Shown here: positions 34,895-46,470 of the stretch, one piece after another
Layout of the letters: each line of letters starts with the position of its first letter
Position numbering within the stretch: position 1 is the first letter of the stretch
Assembly (NCBI RefSeq): GCF_008831285.2
Contig: NC_045147.1
Span: forward strand, 4,118,001-4,182,000
Direction of reading: 5' to 3'
Length of the DNA: 64,000 nt
DNA from: Nymphaea colorata
Lineage: Eukaryota; Streptophyta; Magnoliopsida; Nymphaeales; Nymphaeaceae
Notes under the pieces: generated by a model
Told to the model about the DNA's origin: nothing
What the model saw: only the letters and a program-made list of their open reading frames with translations
The model's database searches: none
Made by a program: the position numbers and the translations under genes

Positions 34895-37844
34895 TGTTAT
34901 AGACCAACCTAGGGGTCCACTGAGCATTGTCGATGAGGCTGTTGAGAGCAGCCGACACAACCGAAGGGCATCGGCTAGATGTGTGGCAGTGGTCGGCCAA
35001 GGCATAGAGATGCCTAAGGAGGTTGACAGAAGACTTGGAGATGCGATAGTGGGTGGTGTGGGCACAGCATCAACGGCCAAGTGCGAGCAGCTAATAGTGG
35101 AGCTTCAAGGTGGTCCAGAGCCAAGACAAAGACTTAAACCCAGTCGAGATTTGATCGAACTAGTGTCATGTTCAAAACCCACTTCGAATGAGGCAGCCTA
35201 AGGCCGAACTTGGGCAAGTCAACAGGCTGAACCTACCAGGTGAGGCCAAGCTACTATTGAAGACCGAGCCTGGGCAGCACCCAGACAAGTCCCCCTCGAG
35301 CTCACAAGGCTCGAGACAACTTTAAACTCTTGAGACATCTCGTCTCGTTTTGATTTCATGTTATTTGCTTTTGCATGGTGCGACATCTTGGTTCAATGCT
35401 TTAGTGAACCAGAACAGATTAAGACTGCTTAATTTTGTTTTTTAGAGTTTAACCCTAAGCATGTTTATGTTAATGAAAGTTTTATTCTCTTTCATCTCCC
35501 GCCTTTCCCCCTCTCTTCACCTCCCATATGCTTCTGCTTCTTCTCCATTCCATGCACGGAATTCGATCGGCGCCGCCAGTGGTCTCTCGAAAAATATGAC
35601 GGTCTTCTCTTCTCTTCCCCGATCATGATTCCCTTTCTCAATCCCTCGACCGAAGGACAACAGTTGAAGGTGTCAAGGTGAGCTCCGACGACCTGCGATG
35701 ACTTCAGCCCTGATTTACACCAGCTAGCATGGCAAAGTAGATATTGGTGCATTCCCCCGCACACCCACAGAGGTTTAGAGGCCAGATCTACAACGAGAAG
35801 GCTGTTTGGCGAAAGATTCACCTATGGTTCTGGTGTATTCTCTCTAAGAGCAGCGTCATTCGACTCCTTGACCCCAAGGCAAGTGTCCAACCCGACTTCG
35901 GTCATCTTCTTGTAGGATTAGGCAGTAGAAGACAGATTTGATCAAGGTTTCCATCTAAGGAGATTGGGCATCTCCCCTTGGCCACCACTGAGTGTAGCTT
36001 GTCTAGTTCCACCAATAGAAATCTGAGTTTGTTCTATTGGTTTGTCCATGACTGATTTCGTTTGTGAATCCTTGTTGACGATGAGTGTTGGAGAGCATTG
36101 CGATAGAGGAGACGACAACCCGTGTGGAAGGCATCTCAATTTAACAATTTTCTCCCGCCAATTGCTGAATTCTCCATCTCGACAGACATCCTTTTGTTAC
36201 AGTCAACTAATCAGATGGTTCACTCAGCAACTCCTCGCCAAGTCTCATCGATTTATCCTAGGGGAGACTAGATCTCGAAACGACCAAAGTTTCACCTTCA
36301 ATCAGCTGTTTCGGGTAACTTAGGCCGATAGTGCCTTCCGTGACCGACCCCTCATTTCCGACCAGTTAGTGCAATTTTGGTGACATATCCGGCCAGTTGG
36401 TGCAATTTCGATGACATCCCCATTTTACCCTTGTGTTCAATTGATATTTGATTAATTAATCTCGTGCTTGTGAGGGTAATCTAGTCATTCGAGAAAGGAC
36501 CCGCCTAGGGCTCCAAAAACATAGCCACTGGCTCTTGGCTCTCTTTCCTTATCCGTTCCCAACCAAATTGGGAAGAGTTTTAGGCACCCAACCTCGGTCA
36601 ATGTCAGCTCTCCATCGGTGACGTGTGGCAGACATCGAGAATAAGAAGGCCAGGTAAGAGGTCCACCTTGTCCACTTTCCTAAGAACATGCAACATCAAC
36701 CACGCGCCCTCCTCCTCTAAAAAAAGGAAATCGCTACCACCTCATCCCCTCTCCTTCATTTTAGGAAGCTAACTACCTGTCCCTAAAAAGTAACCCCCTC
36801 TCTCACACCAAGTGTCCCCTCTTTTCCTATAACCATCCCTATTGATTAGGAAACCCTGCCACCTCTCCTCCCCCACTTATCAAAACTGTTCCTTCCATTT
36901 AGGAATGTTCCCACGTGCCACAGCCAGCCTCCTTTCCTTACAATAACCGCCCGAACCCTAACTGCTCCATTAGCCTATCTGACCATAGCCGGAACCAAAC
37001 CTATCCCGTGCACCCTAACCTCATCTAGTCATGTTGACCATCCTAGACCCAAGCCTCACAACCTCGATTCACCTTCCCTTACCCTGCTTAGCCTCCCTTG
37101 GTCAACTTCATTAACCCGGATCGAGACCCTCCAACCCCTTGGCGGACTCGGCGCTCTCAGCAGTCGACCTCAGCAAGGTGACTCCTCAACAGCTGCAGCA
37201 AGCACTCCGGCAGCGATAGGGTTATCGGCAACCACCGCCAACGACCGCAGATGATCTCGGCCACCTCGGCCGAGAGCCGTCAGCCTCATCTCCTTCTGTA
37301 GCTATCGGTAATCACCTGGTGTCTATTTGCTGGTTTAGCCGAGAATCCTCGGCTGGTAATCTCTCCACCCCCTATAGATACGTGGGTTAATGGGTGTTTA
37401 TTGCATGTTTCCATTTGAACTCAACTTTGCCTTTGCATCTGGTAGCGATCCCTTGGAGGCCTTCTAACCAAAGACATGGTTGCGGGATTGCTAAGACCAC
37501 CTACAGGCTGGGTGTGGTTTAGCCAATTTCTAGGTTGTGGTTTGTAAATTGTTTGCTATAAATGTGCATGGTTTGTGAGTGAGTTGTGAGAGTTTCTTTT
37601 GTACCGCTCGCAGTTGTATGGCCTTGAACCCCATTTTTATAGTAGGCAGCAGGACTTTCAGGAGGGTTAAACTCTACTTGTACCGTTGTCTTAAGGGTTT
37701 TTTGCGCTGGACTGCCTGTTCGGCTAGGTAGTGTCTTGTAATAACTTGTCCTTATGGTTGGTTCTACAGCTTTCCTCTAGAGATTCAGGCGTAGGATTGA
37801 CACTCGGGTCACGGTCTGGTCGACGCTGGGGTTAAGTCCCATCA
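34895..37844 (+). mobile_element. Element C, 5' LTR (about 2.95 kb)
   Basis: It begins TGTTATAGACC and ends TCCCATCA, followed by GT and the primer site TGGTATCAAAGCC. Its first 1.6 kb recur at 43106-44740 as the 3' LTR. Its 3' end module (GTGTGGTTT, GAGTGAGTTG, GTAGGCAGC, then GGCTAGGTAGTG) is shared with all other LTRs in the right part of the window. A splice-donor-like AAG/GTGAGC lies at 35678. Confidence 0.85.
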
Positions 37845-37846
37845 GT

Positions 37847-37859
37847 TGGTATCAAAGCC
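37847..37859 (+). other. Primer-binding site of element C
   Basis: TGGTATCAAAGCC differs by one base from the sequence complementary to initiator tRNA-Met (TGGTATCAGAGCC) and lies two bases after the LTR end. Confidence 0.85.
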
Positions 37860-38061
37860 ATCTTGAGGAGTAGCCGACAGTTGTCAATTGGTTTTCTTTG
37901 GGGTTTTTCAGTTTTTGGTTGGTAGAAGTCAATAGTAGCAGATTTGGCATTGTAGTCGATGTTTTGTATAGGTGTAGCTCACGACCGAGCTTGCTATCCA
38001 TAGTAGCAAGGCACGGGTTGTGTGCACAACACAACCGAGGTAGCCAAGCTCGAGGTGAATT

Positions 38062-38156
38062 GTCGAGGCGTCAGGCGGACGTGGTAATTAAGGCTCCATC
38101 TTAGAGCCCAGCCGAGAGCAAGGTGTTGCAGCCGAAGTGCTAGGGGGCCGCGGCTA
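38062..38156 (+). promoter_or_regulatory. Conserved two-copy GC-rich leader motif (element C)
   Basis: GTCGAGGCGTCAGGCGGACG at 38062 and GCCGAAGTGCTAGGGGGCCG at 38131 are 69 bp apart, as in B and D. The copies are more diverged here. They sit in the leader before gag. Confidence 0.55.
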
Positions 38157-38355
38157 TAGGCAGGCTATTCCGTCTCCCTTGTCGACAAGCACACGGGCAG
38201 CAGTTGTAGCAAAGAAGGCAGAAATTGGAGTTTGGTAGCTTTAGTTTCCTCAGCATAACTGTGGCAGTATTCGGGTCTTGGGCAGTCTAGCTGTGGTGGT
38301 AGTTGTAGTTGGGATTTCGGTGAAATTGGTGACTTTTGCTTAAAGTGATTAACCC

Positions 38356-39690
38356 ATGTATAAGGTTTTTGTAACAATGGGCAAGAAAAACAAGCAGCCC
38401 ATCATAGACTTTCCCGAACAAGAGGAGGAGATGTCTAGCCATGAAGAACAACAAAATAAGGGTTCTGTAGAAATACAAACCTATAATATTGAGTGTATGG
38501 CCATCCTTGAGAATGAGATGATGCGAATGAGGCACAAAATCATAGGATATAAAAATCAACTCAACAAACTTAGTGAGTTGGACAAAATTAAGGAAATGAT
38601 TTGACCCATATCTGCAAATCAACAAGACACGAGAGCTCAAGGAGAAAGAACGGCCCAAGGGCCTAATCCTGGGTTAGATTAAGGAAAAGGCATACTTGGC
38701 AGAACTCCTAGTCCCCCTTCGTTCCCCAATGGAAATGAATCGAATCCTCCACTTTCCCATATTGGCACAAGTAGAGCGAGTGGGACATTGAATGGAGAAT
38801 GGCAGCACATGCCCGAGCCCGAAATGCATATCATAAATGGACCCCCAAACAGGCCTCCAAATGGGCATAACCGAGTACGATTGGGACAGCCCCCATTCGC
38901 TCACATTAGCAAGAACAGACCTTGGGGAAATCAAGTAGATGATGATGACCCATTGATGTGGAAGCAAGAAAGGATAAGAGCAATAGGTAGCCAAATCATA
39001 CGAGAGGCATCTCAGTTAAAATCAAATTCCCATGCTTTAAAGGCTAGGATGTCAAGGATTTGATTTTCAAAGCTGAGCAGTATTTTATCTGTCAGCACAT
39101 TCCTGAGCATGAGTGGGTAATGATAGCGGATATGTATCTTGAAGACGAGGCTATGTGTTGGTATCACTGGCTAAAGCATACCCACCCGATGATTGTATGG
39201 GATCATTTCAAACAAGCCTTACAAGTCTGATTTGGTGACTCTTCTTACACTGATTTTGACATCGAGTTGAAGAACATATCTCAGACATCCACAATACAAG
39301 AATACCAAAGCAGGTTTGAGAATCTATCATGTATGGTTGAATGGCCGAACAAGGCCTTAATTGTGCTTTCATTGGAGGACTAAAAGAGGAAGTACAAATA
39401 GAAATGAGATCCCAGCGCCATACTGATCTAGTGGAAGCAATGTCAAATCCTTGCATTAAAAAAGTCATATAGAATGAATGAGCCCAGCAGGAATAGAGCA
39501 CCTCCGCCTAGAAATCCTCCACCCTTCAAAAAGGAGGAACCTAAACCTATTTTCTGTGATAGGGTGCCTACTGCTTACATAGTAGGCAGGAACGAGAGGA
39601 AATTCTTAAGAAGAATATGTGCTTTTATTGCAAAGAGAAATGAGAAAAAAGACACAAGTGCAAGAGTTATTGAGTATTTGAAGTCATAGA
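38356..39690 (+). pseudogene. Element C gag
   Basis: Broken into several frames. The N-terminal part (38390-38600) is a likely coiled coil ending YKNQLNKLSELDKIKEM. A linker follows with KGILGRTPSPPSFPNG (about 38690), a motif also found in the ORF of element D. The capsid-like part (39060-39470) is recognisable from IGGLKEEVQIEMR. A zinc knuckle CFYCKEK*EKRHKC (about 39618) keeps both cysteine pairs and the histidine, with a stop where a Trp codon is usual in this family. Gag would form the virus-like particle in the cytoplasm. It cannot be expressed intact here. Confidence 0.75.
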
Positions 39691-39769
39691 CGACAGTGAT
39701 AACAAGGAAGAGCAAGTTCCTCAAGAAGAAAACCCACCACATGAAGAGTAAGGTGACACAGAACCTAGA

Positions 39770-40018
39770 GTGGAGAGTGAGAGCACATGTCACTTGATGA
39801 TGGACTCCAATAGACCCAACGCAAGGCGGGTCATGGGAACAGTTGGAGGAAAAAAGGTGCTGGTATTGCTTGACTCTGGGGCAACGCACAATTTCATGAG
39901 TATAGAGGCAGCAAAATCTATAGATTGCCCTCTGACTTTACAAACTCCAATCACGGTTATGGTTGGCTATGGTTCTCGTTTGTTTGTACTCATATGTGCA
40001 AAGGAGTCGAATTGGTAA
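39770..40018 (+). pseudogene. Element C aspartic protease
   Basis: [17 protein letters not shown] contains the D-S-G catalytic triad of retroelement aspartic proteases, intact. The frame is lost at about 40018 by a frameshift, and the following spacer contains KEGG encoded by a purine-rich tract. The protease normally releases Gag and Pol products. Confidence 0.8.
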
Positions 40019-40250
40019 TGCAGAAGTTACCATTTACAATGGATCTATTGGTTTTACCAATCGGAGGGGTACATATCGTTCTTGGAGTCAAATAGTTGGA
40101 GACCCTTGGTGTAATTTCTTGGGACTTCAAGAACATGAAGATGAGCTTCGCCAAGGAGGGAGGTGACAACCCTGTCACCTTGACTATGGTCAACACTAGT
40201 GTAGATCCCAAGGCTACACTTAAATCCATCATTGCACAACAACCAGCTTT

Positions 40251-40990
40251 TTGGGTAGTAGCAATGGCATCAGATGTGCCACCATGGAAAAGGAAGATGA
40301 AAAAGAACCTACTGAAATTCAGCAAGTACTTGGGAAGTTCGAAGATGTGTTTGAAGAGCCTAAAGGTCTGCCCCCGAAGAGGGCCTATGACCGTTGGATT
40401 GTTATGGCCCAAGGGGACAAACCTATAAATGTGCACCCATACAAGTACGGGCATGATCAGAAGGCAGAAATTGAAAGATTGGTAGTAGAGATGTTGAATG
40501 GGGGAATTATACAACCTAGTTGTAGCCCATTTTTATCACCAATTCTTCTTGTAAAAAAGAAGGACAACACTTGGCGCTTCTGGATAGATTACAGAGCGCT
40601 AAATGAGGCCACAGTAAAGGACCGACATCCCATATCGGTTATTGATGAACTGTTAGATGAATTGACTAGTGCTACTGTGTTCTCAAAGATAGACTTACGG
40701 GTCGGGTATCATCAGATCAGAATGGACAAGGCAGATCTCAAAGACCGCGTTTCGAACTCATGATGGACATTATGAGTTTCTGGTTATGCCATTCGGTCTA
40801 ACCAATGAGCCTACAACCTTCCAAAGGTGTATGGTGTATGAATGATGTATTCAGACACCATCTTCACTATTTCATCTTAGTCTTCATCGATGATATCCTC
40901 ATTTGCAGCTAGTCTGTCGAACAACATTCCGTACATCTCACCATGACCTTACAACTCTTGATAGGGAACCGCTTATATGCAAAAAGGTCT
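40251..40990 (+). pseudogene. Element C reverse transcriptase
   Basis: The N-terminal part is open for 170 codons (40251-40763): [40 protein letters not shown] and [15 protein letters not shown] are standard Ty3/gypsy RT motifs. After a frameshift come [16 protein letters not shown] (about 40780) and the catalytic VFIDDILICS (about 40880) in other frames. Motif order and spacing are normal; only the frame is broken. Confidence 0.9.
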
Positions 40991-41039
40991 TAGTGCAGCT
41001 TCAACCAGTCTTCGATCATGTATTTAGGACACATTGTGT

Positions 41040-41700
41040 CCACATAAGGGGTAAAGGCTGATCCAGAAAAGCTGAATGCAATGCATAAATGGCCCTTGCC
41101 GAAAGATCTAAAAAGCTTGTGAGGATTCCTGGGGTTAAGAAGTATAACAAGAGGTTTATCCAGGGCTATGGAATTATAGCCACCCCGTTACCCCAAATGT
41201 TGAAGAAAGGGGCCTTTGTGTGGACTGAAAAGACTCGGGCAGCATTCGATAGATTAAAGTCGACCCTCATGTTAGTGCCCGTGTTGACACTCAACAAGCC
41301 CTTTATCATAGAGACAAATGCATGTGATATTGGCATCGGGGCAGTCCTCCGCCAGGATGGTCACCCCATAGCATATATGCTCGAAAGCGTTCACCAGCCA
41401 GGCTAAACCTCTATCGACATATGAGAAAGAACTTCTCGCCATTGTTCTCGCAGTAGAAAAGTGGCGGCCGTATCTCATTGGCTGCTAGTTTATAGTAAAA
41501 ATAGACCAAAATAGCCTGAAGTATATGCTGAAGCAGAGTATCCCCTCCAACCCAACAAAGGTGGTTGGCAAAACTTCTAGGCTATGATTTTGACATCGAG
41601 TATAAATATGGTGCAGACAATACTGCGGCAGACACCTTGTTGCGCTTGAATGAGCACCTGTCAACACTATCGGTCGTACAAACAAACTTGTGGGAGTGAT
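41040..41700 (+). pseudogene. Element C RNase H region
   Basis: Continuation of pol: FDRLKSTLMLVPVLTLNKPF and ACDIGIGAVLRQDGHPIAYM (41230-41385), then LSTYEKELLAIVLAVEKWRPY in another frame (about 41410-41470). These match the RNase H domain of Ty3/gypsy pol. Frameshifted, non-functional. Confidence 0.85.
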
Positions 41701-41839
41701 TGGCCGTCGAGCAGCAAGAGGATGGGGGACTAAGCCTTATCAAAGCCTCTCTCCACCAAAATCCAGGGTCAATCCCACACTACTCCCTGAAAGGAGGCTT
41801 GCTGCAGTGGAAAAATCATGCATTGGTTCCCCCGGAATC

Positions 41840-42760
41840 AGTTCTTAAATAGGTTCTACTGCACCACTTTCACTCGACTCCCTTAGTGGGCCACGAAGGG
41901 GTTGCCAAGACCCTCAATTGAATCAAAGGACAGTTCTGGTGGCAAGGATTAAAAACAGACGTGTAGAAGTATGTGTGGAGTGCCAACGAGAAAAATACGA
42001 GGCAATAAAGCCTCTCAGTCACTTAAACCCACTACTTATACCTACTACGCCATGGACCAATATCACCATGGATTTTATTGATGCAATGCCCAAATCAGAG
42101 AACAAGGAAGGGGTCCTAGTGGTAGTGGATAGGCTGACCAAGTACGACCACTTTCACCCTTGCCAAAGATGTATCAAGAGCCAATGGTGTCAACAATCTA
42201 CCAGGAGTACGTAGGAAAGTTGCACGGCATGCCACAGTCAATAGTCTACGACAGAGACTCAATTTTCTTGAGCTCTTTTTGGAAAGTGTATATGAAGTTA
42301 ATGGGCATAACTATCTAATTTAGTGCAGCTCACCACCCTCGGACGGGTAGAGTGAGATTGTTAACCGGTCCTTAGAAATATACCTAAGGTGCTTTGCGGG
42401 AGAACAACCGAATATGTGGGTGAGATTTTTACCATGGGCTGGATGGTCCTACAATACGAGCTGGCACTCATCCACGGGCACCACACCTTATGAAGCCCTC
42501 TACGAGTTTCCACCATCCGTAATTCCGAGGTATGAAGGAGGCATGGCTATAGATGATGGAGTAGACTGTGAATTGCACACTAGGGAGGAGGTGTTGGCCT
42601 CTCTCGAGCAAAGCATCTCTAAGGCACAAAACCGCATGCAGCAAACGTACAACAAGGCCCGTAAAGATCGAGAATTTGAAGTAGGAGATTATGTTTGGCT
42701 TAAAGGGCTTCTAACGAGGCAAAAATCTCTCTTGGGATAGCCATATTCAAAGCTTCTACC
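41840..42760 (+). pseudogene. Element C integrase
   Basis: A zinc-binding H-H pair (HHFHSTPLVGHEG, about 41860) precedes VCVECQREKYEA carrying the C-C pair. The catalytic core shows TNITMDFIDAMPKSENKEGV (about 42058), with the first Asp, then VYDRDSIF with a second Asp (about 42245) and FSAAHHPRTGR (about 42320). The C-terminal part (42414-42740) has NTSWHSSTGTTPYEALYEFP and FEVGDYVWLK. Several frameshifts break it. It would insert the element cDNA into chromosomes. Confidence 0.88.
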
Positions 42761-43196
42761 CAGATATTATGGGCCATATCCTGTGCTACAGAAGATTGGA
42801 AAAGCTATGTATAGACTCAACCTCCCACAAACAGCCATGGTACACCCAGTATTCCACGTTACCAGGCTAAAGCCTCACTGTGGAGAAATCCCAACACAGA
42901 TTCAGTAGGTCCCTAATCAACTACCTACTCCCTACCACATATTGCACCACCACCATGTCCAAGGAAATGGTAGGCTAAGGCATGAGATTCTGGTGGAATG
43001 GGAGGGCTCTGATAGTGGAACTTCATGGAAAGAGTTTGAGCAGATCTCTCATCGATTTTTGGATGCACGTGCATGGGGACAAGCTCGATTTAAGGTGGGA
43101 GGATCTGTTACAGACCAACATAGAGGTCTGCCAAGCATTACCGAGGAGGCTGCTGAAGCAGTCGACACAGCCGAAGGGCATCGACTAGATCGGTGA
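42761..43196 (+). pseudogene. Element C pol C-terminus, chromodomain-like, running into the LTR
   Basis: KLLPRYYGPYPVLQKIG and MVHPVFHVTRLKPH are the usual end of a chromovirus integrase. After a stop, EILVEWEGSDSGTSWKEFEQ is a chromodomain-like segment (V-x-W-E-G ... TSWE-type), as in plant chromoviruses, where it directs integration to marked chromatin. The frame continues ARAWGQARFKVGGSVT and passes through the polypurine tract into the first 90 bases of the 3' LTR. Confidence 0.75.
43092..43105 (+). promoter_or_regulatory. Polypurine tract of element C
   Basis: The purine-rich AAGGTGGGAGGAT lies immediately before the 3' LTR start TGTTACAGACC. Confidence 0.7.
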
Positions 43197-44740
43197 CGGT
43201 GGTTGAGAAAGGCATAGGGATGCCTAAGGAGGTTGATAGAAGACTTGGAGATGCGACAGTGGGCAGTGTGGGCAGAGCATCAACGGTCAAGTGCCAGTAG
43301 CTAATGGTAGAGCTTCAAGGCAGTCCAGAGCCAAGACAAGGACTTAAACCCGGTCTAGATCTGATCAAACTTGTGTCATGTCCAAAACCCACTTCAAATG
43401 AGGCATCCTAGGGCCAGACCTAGGCAAGTCAACGGGCTGAACCTACCCAGTGAGGCCAAGCTACTATTGAAGACCGAGTCTAGGCAGCATCCAGACAAGT
43501 CCCCTTCGAGCTCACAAGGCTCGAGGCAACTTTAAACTCTTGAGACGTCTCATCTCATTTTGATTTCATGTTATTTGCTTTTGCATGGTGTGGCATCTCG
43601 GTTCGGTGCTTTAGTGAACCGGGATAGATTAAGAATATTTAAGTTTGTTTTTTAGGGTTTAACCCTAAGCATGTTTATGTTAATGAAAGTTTGATTCTCT
43701 TTCATCTCCCGCCTCTCCCTTTCTTCTCCTTGCATCTGCTTCTTCCTCATCTTCTCCATTCCCTGCACAGAATTTGACCGGCACCACCGGCGATCTCTCC
43801 AAAAATCCAACGGTTTTCTCTTCTCTTCCTCGATCCCGATTCTCTTTCTCAATCCCTCGACCGAAGGACAACGAATGAAGGTGTCAAGGTGAGCTTCGAT
43901 GAACGGTAGTGACTTCAACCCTGATTGACCCCAGCTAGCAGCCTAGCACGACAAAGTAGATATTGGTGCATTCTCCGCACACCCACGGAGGTTTAGAGGA
44001 CATATCTACAACGGGAAGGCTGTTAGGTGAAGGATTCATCTGTGGTTCTGGTTTATTCTCCCCAAGCAGCAGCGACATTTGGCTCCTTGACCCCAAGGCA
44101 AGTGTCCAACCTGACTTCGGTCATCTTCCTGTGGGATTAAGCGGTAGAAGACGGATCTGATCAAGGTTTCCATCTGAGAGGATTGGGCATTTCCCCTCAG
44201 CCACCATCGAGTGTGGATTGTCTATTTCCACCCATAGAAATATGAGTTTGATATGTTGGCTCATCCACGATTGATTTCATCCATGAATCCTTGTTGACAA
44301 TCGATGTTGGAGAGCATTGCAATAGAGGAGACGACAACCCGTGTGGAAGGCATCTCGGTTTAACAATTTCCTCCTACTGATTGCTAACTTCTCCATCTTG
44401 GCACACATCCTTTTGTTACAGTCGACTAATCAGATGGATCACTCAGCAACTCCCAGCCAAGTCTCACCGGTTTATCCTTGGGGAGGCTAGATCTAGAGAT
44501 GACCAGAGTTCCACCTTCGATCAGCTGTTTCGGGTAACCCCTAGGCTGATTGTGCCTCCGGCGACTGACCCCTCATTTTCGGCCAGTTGGTGCAATTTCG
44601 GTGACATCACCATACACTTGCATTCAATTAATATTGATTAATTAATCTCATTCTTGCGAGGGTAATCTGGTCATTCGGGTAAGGAACTGCCTAGGACTCC
44701 AAAACCCTAGCCGCCGACTCTTGGCTCTCCTTCCTTAGCC
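43106..44740 (+). mobile_element. Element C, 3' LTR, truncated
   Basis: It matches the 5' LTR from its first base (TGTTACAGACC) for about 1.6 kb, including the splice-donor-like AAG/GTGAGC at 43889. The match stops at 44740 (...CTTCCTTAGCC); the remaining 1.3 kb is missing and a reversed element fragment begins. Confidence 0.85.
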
Positions 44741-45636
44741 ATGGGTGGTTCCTCTACATGACAGCCCTTGGCGCCTAGTACGAGCTCATCTCGAAGTGGA
44801 CAATGGATCAACTCTGTCCTATCATTCGGCAGTATACTCTCAAGTAGATCAAGCTCACATAACCCTTTTTTTTTTATATTCCGTCAGTTCAGCTAGAGCT
44901 TGACACATTGCCTCAATTTTGTTGAGTATCTCCTTATCAGTGATAAGCTCTATATTGTTGAAACTTTCAGCCTTTTCTTTCATTGGCTTTGGCTGGTTAC
45001 TAGATGTAACTGATTTTGGATCAGCTCGACTTTTAGGGGCTTGAGTGACACTATTTGCAACCATAACCGTATTGGTCACCACTTCCTTCTCTTACATAGG
45101 GGGTTCGTTTGCCATAGATACATTCTTCACAGCATAAGCCTGCCGATAAGCTTTTGAATCACCCATTTTCCATGGTGGAGGTTTATACACGCTGCTGGTT
45201 TCTGCTTCACCACTTATGCCCAGCCTTTCAACACCTTGGCATGAGAAGGCCTGCATGATAGGTTTTTGTGTTTCCTGTCTTCCTTGGGTGGCGATCCATA
45301 CTAGCTGATGGGGCTGTATTGCATGTGGTACCCGTGGAATTGGAGTTACCATTCATCTTCTTCATTTTGCCTCCTTGATCCTTGGAAGAAGAAGGGGTCA
45401 TGGCCCTTAACATTTCCCTGATTTCTTCTTGTTCATCGAGTTTTCGAAGTCGTAGTTGGCACTCCAAGAACTCTTGACTCATCTGGTGTATTTCCTTCTC
45501 AAGGAATGAGACTTTCTCAATATAAGATGTCCCCAACTTGTGAGGAGTTGTATACGGCTCACTTGATGGATCCGATTTGTCACCATCTTCACTAGATGTC
45601 ACTAGTAAGGTATGAGACTTTCTCAATATTGCTTTT
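44741..45636 (-). pseudogene. Reversed fragment of a third D-type element ORF
   Basis: On the minus strand this encodes a piece homologous to the middle of the D ORF. SKAYRQAYAVK...MANEPP matches NAKAYRQFYAVK...IANKPN of D. KIEAMCQALAE matches LLMCQALAS. After a frameshift, ESILPNDRTELI...AKGC matches QSILPKEKVELI...SKGC. The 5' part (45228-45665) has a coiled-coil segment ending CQLRLRKLDEQEEIREM that resembles element C gag. It has no LTR of its own at either end, so it is a broken, inverted remnant. Confidence 0.75.
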
Positions 45637-46061
45637 CGCATTTGCTTTAGCTTGGCCTTGGCCAATCATTGAACTCAGTGGTACCTCGACGGCCCTTGGT
45701 CTAGACACGACCACTAGTCAACAATCCTACCTAGGGGAATTGGGTGTGGTTTGCTTCGACTAGGAATAGTTTGTATGGTTTGTTGAGTGAGTTGCGAGAG
45801 TTCTCTTGTATCACATGTGCTTGTACGGCCTCACATCCCTCTAGTCATCTTGTAGTAGGTGTTACCATAGTTAGGATTTTGGGGATACCCCTGCTTGTAC
45901 ATCTGTCCTACTGGGTTTGCACCGGGGTCCTGTCTGGCCAGGTAGTTCAATTGTAATAACTTGTTTAGGTTTTTGGTTTACGGTTACCTCAGGAGATCTT
46001 GGGAGTAGGATTCAACGATTGGTTTAGGCTTTTCTAGTCCGTCGAAGGGTTGGTCCTAACG
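45628..46061 (+). mobile_element. Element D, 5' LTR, only the last 434 bp
   Basis: From ATTGCTTTTC onward it is nearly identical to the end of the LTR at about 53356-53788. It ends GGTCCTAACG, followed two bases later by the primer site. The first 3 kb of this LTR are missing, replaced by the reversed fragment upstream. Confidence 0.85.
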
Positions 46062-46063
46062 AT

Positions 46064-46076
46064 TGGTATCAGAGCC
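46064..46076 (+). other. Primer-binding site of element D
   Basis: TGGTATCAGAGCC is an exact match to the sequence complementary to plant initiator tRNA-Met. Confidence 0.9.
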
Positions 46077-46375
46077 ATCTTGAGGTTCTATCGTCAGTTG
46101 TGAAGACTTGGATATCGAAGATTCATCTGAAGAATTTTGTCACAGCTTTGGGCAGAGTCGTGTTTTCATATTTCAGCTTTCATGCTCTTAGATTTCTTTA
46201 GGCAGTTTCAGTATTCAGCTTTTGATTAGTCATGACAGTCGTGGGTTAGCAGCAGTTTGGACTTCGTAGGAGTAGAAGTAAGTGGTGTGACTCACGGCCT
46301 AACCTGCTATTCATAGCAGCGGGTATAGGGTTGCGTGCTTTACACAACTGAAGGTAGCTGAGCTCGAGGTGCGTC

Positions 46376-46470
46376 ACCGAGGCACCAGGAGGGTGCGGTG
46401 ATTTATGCTCTACCTTTGAGCAAGGCTGAGAGTGAGGTGTGGCAGCCGAGGCGCCAGGCGGGCGCGGTTG
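46376..46470 (+). promoter_or_regulatory. Conserved two-copy GC-rich leader motif (element D)
   Basis: ACCGAGGCACCAGGAGGGTG at 46376 and GCCGAGGCGCCAGGCGGGCG at 46445 are 69 bp apart, the same as in B and C. These are the best preserved copies. Confidence 0.65.
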
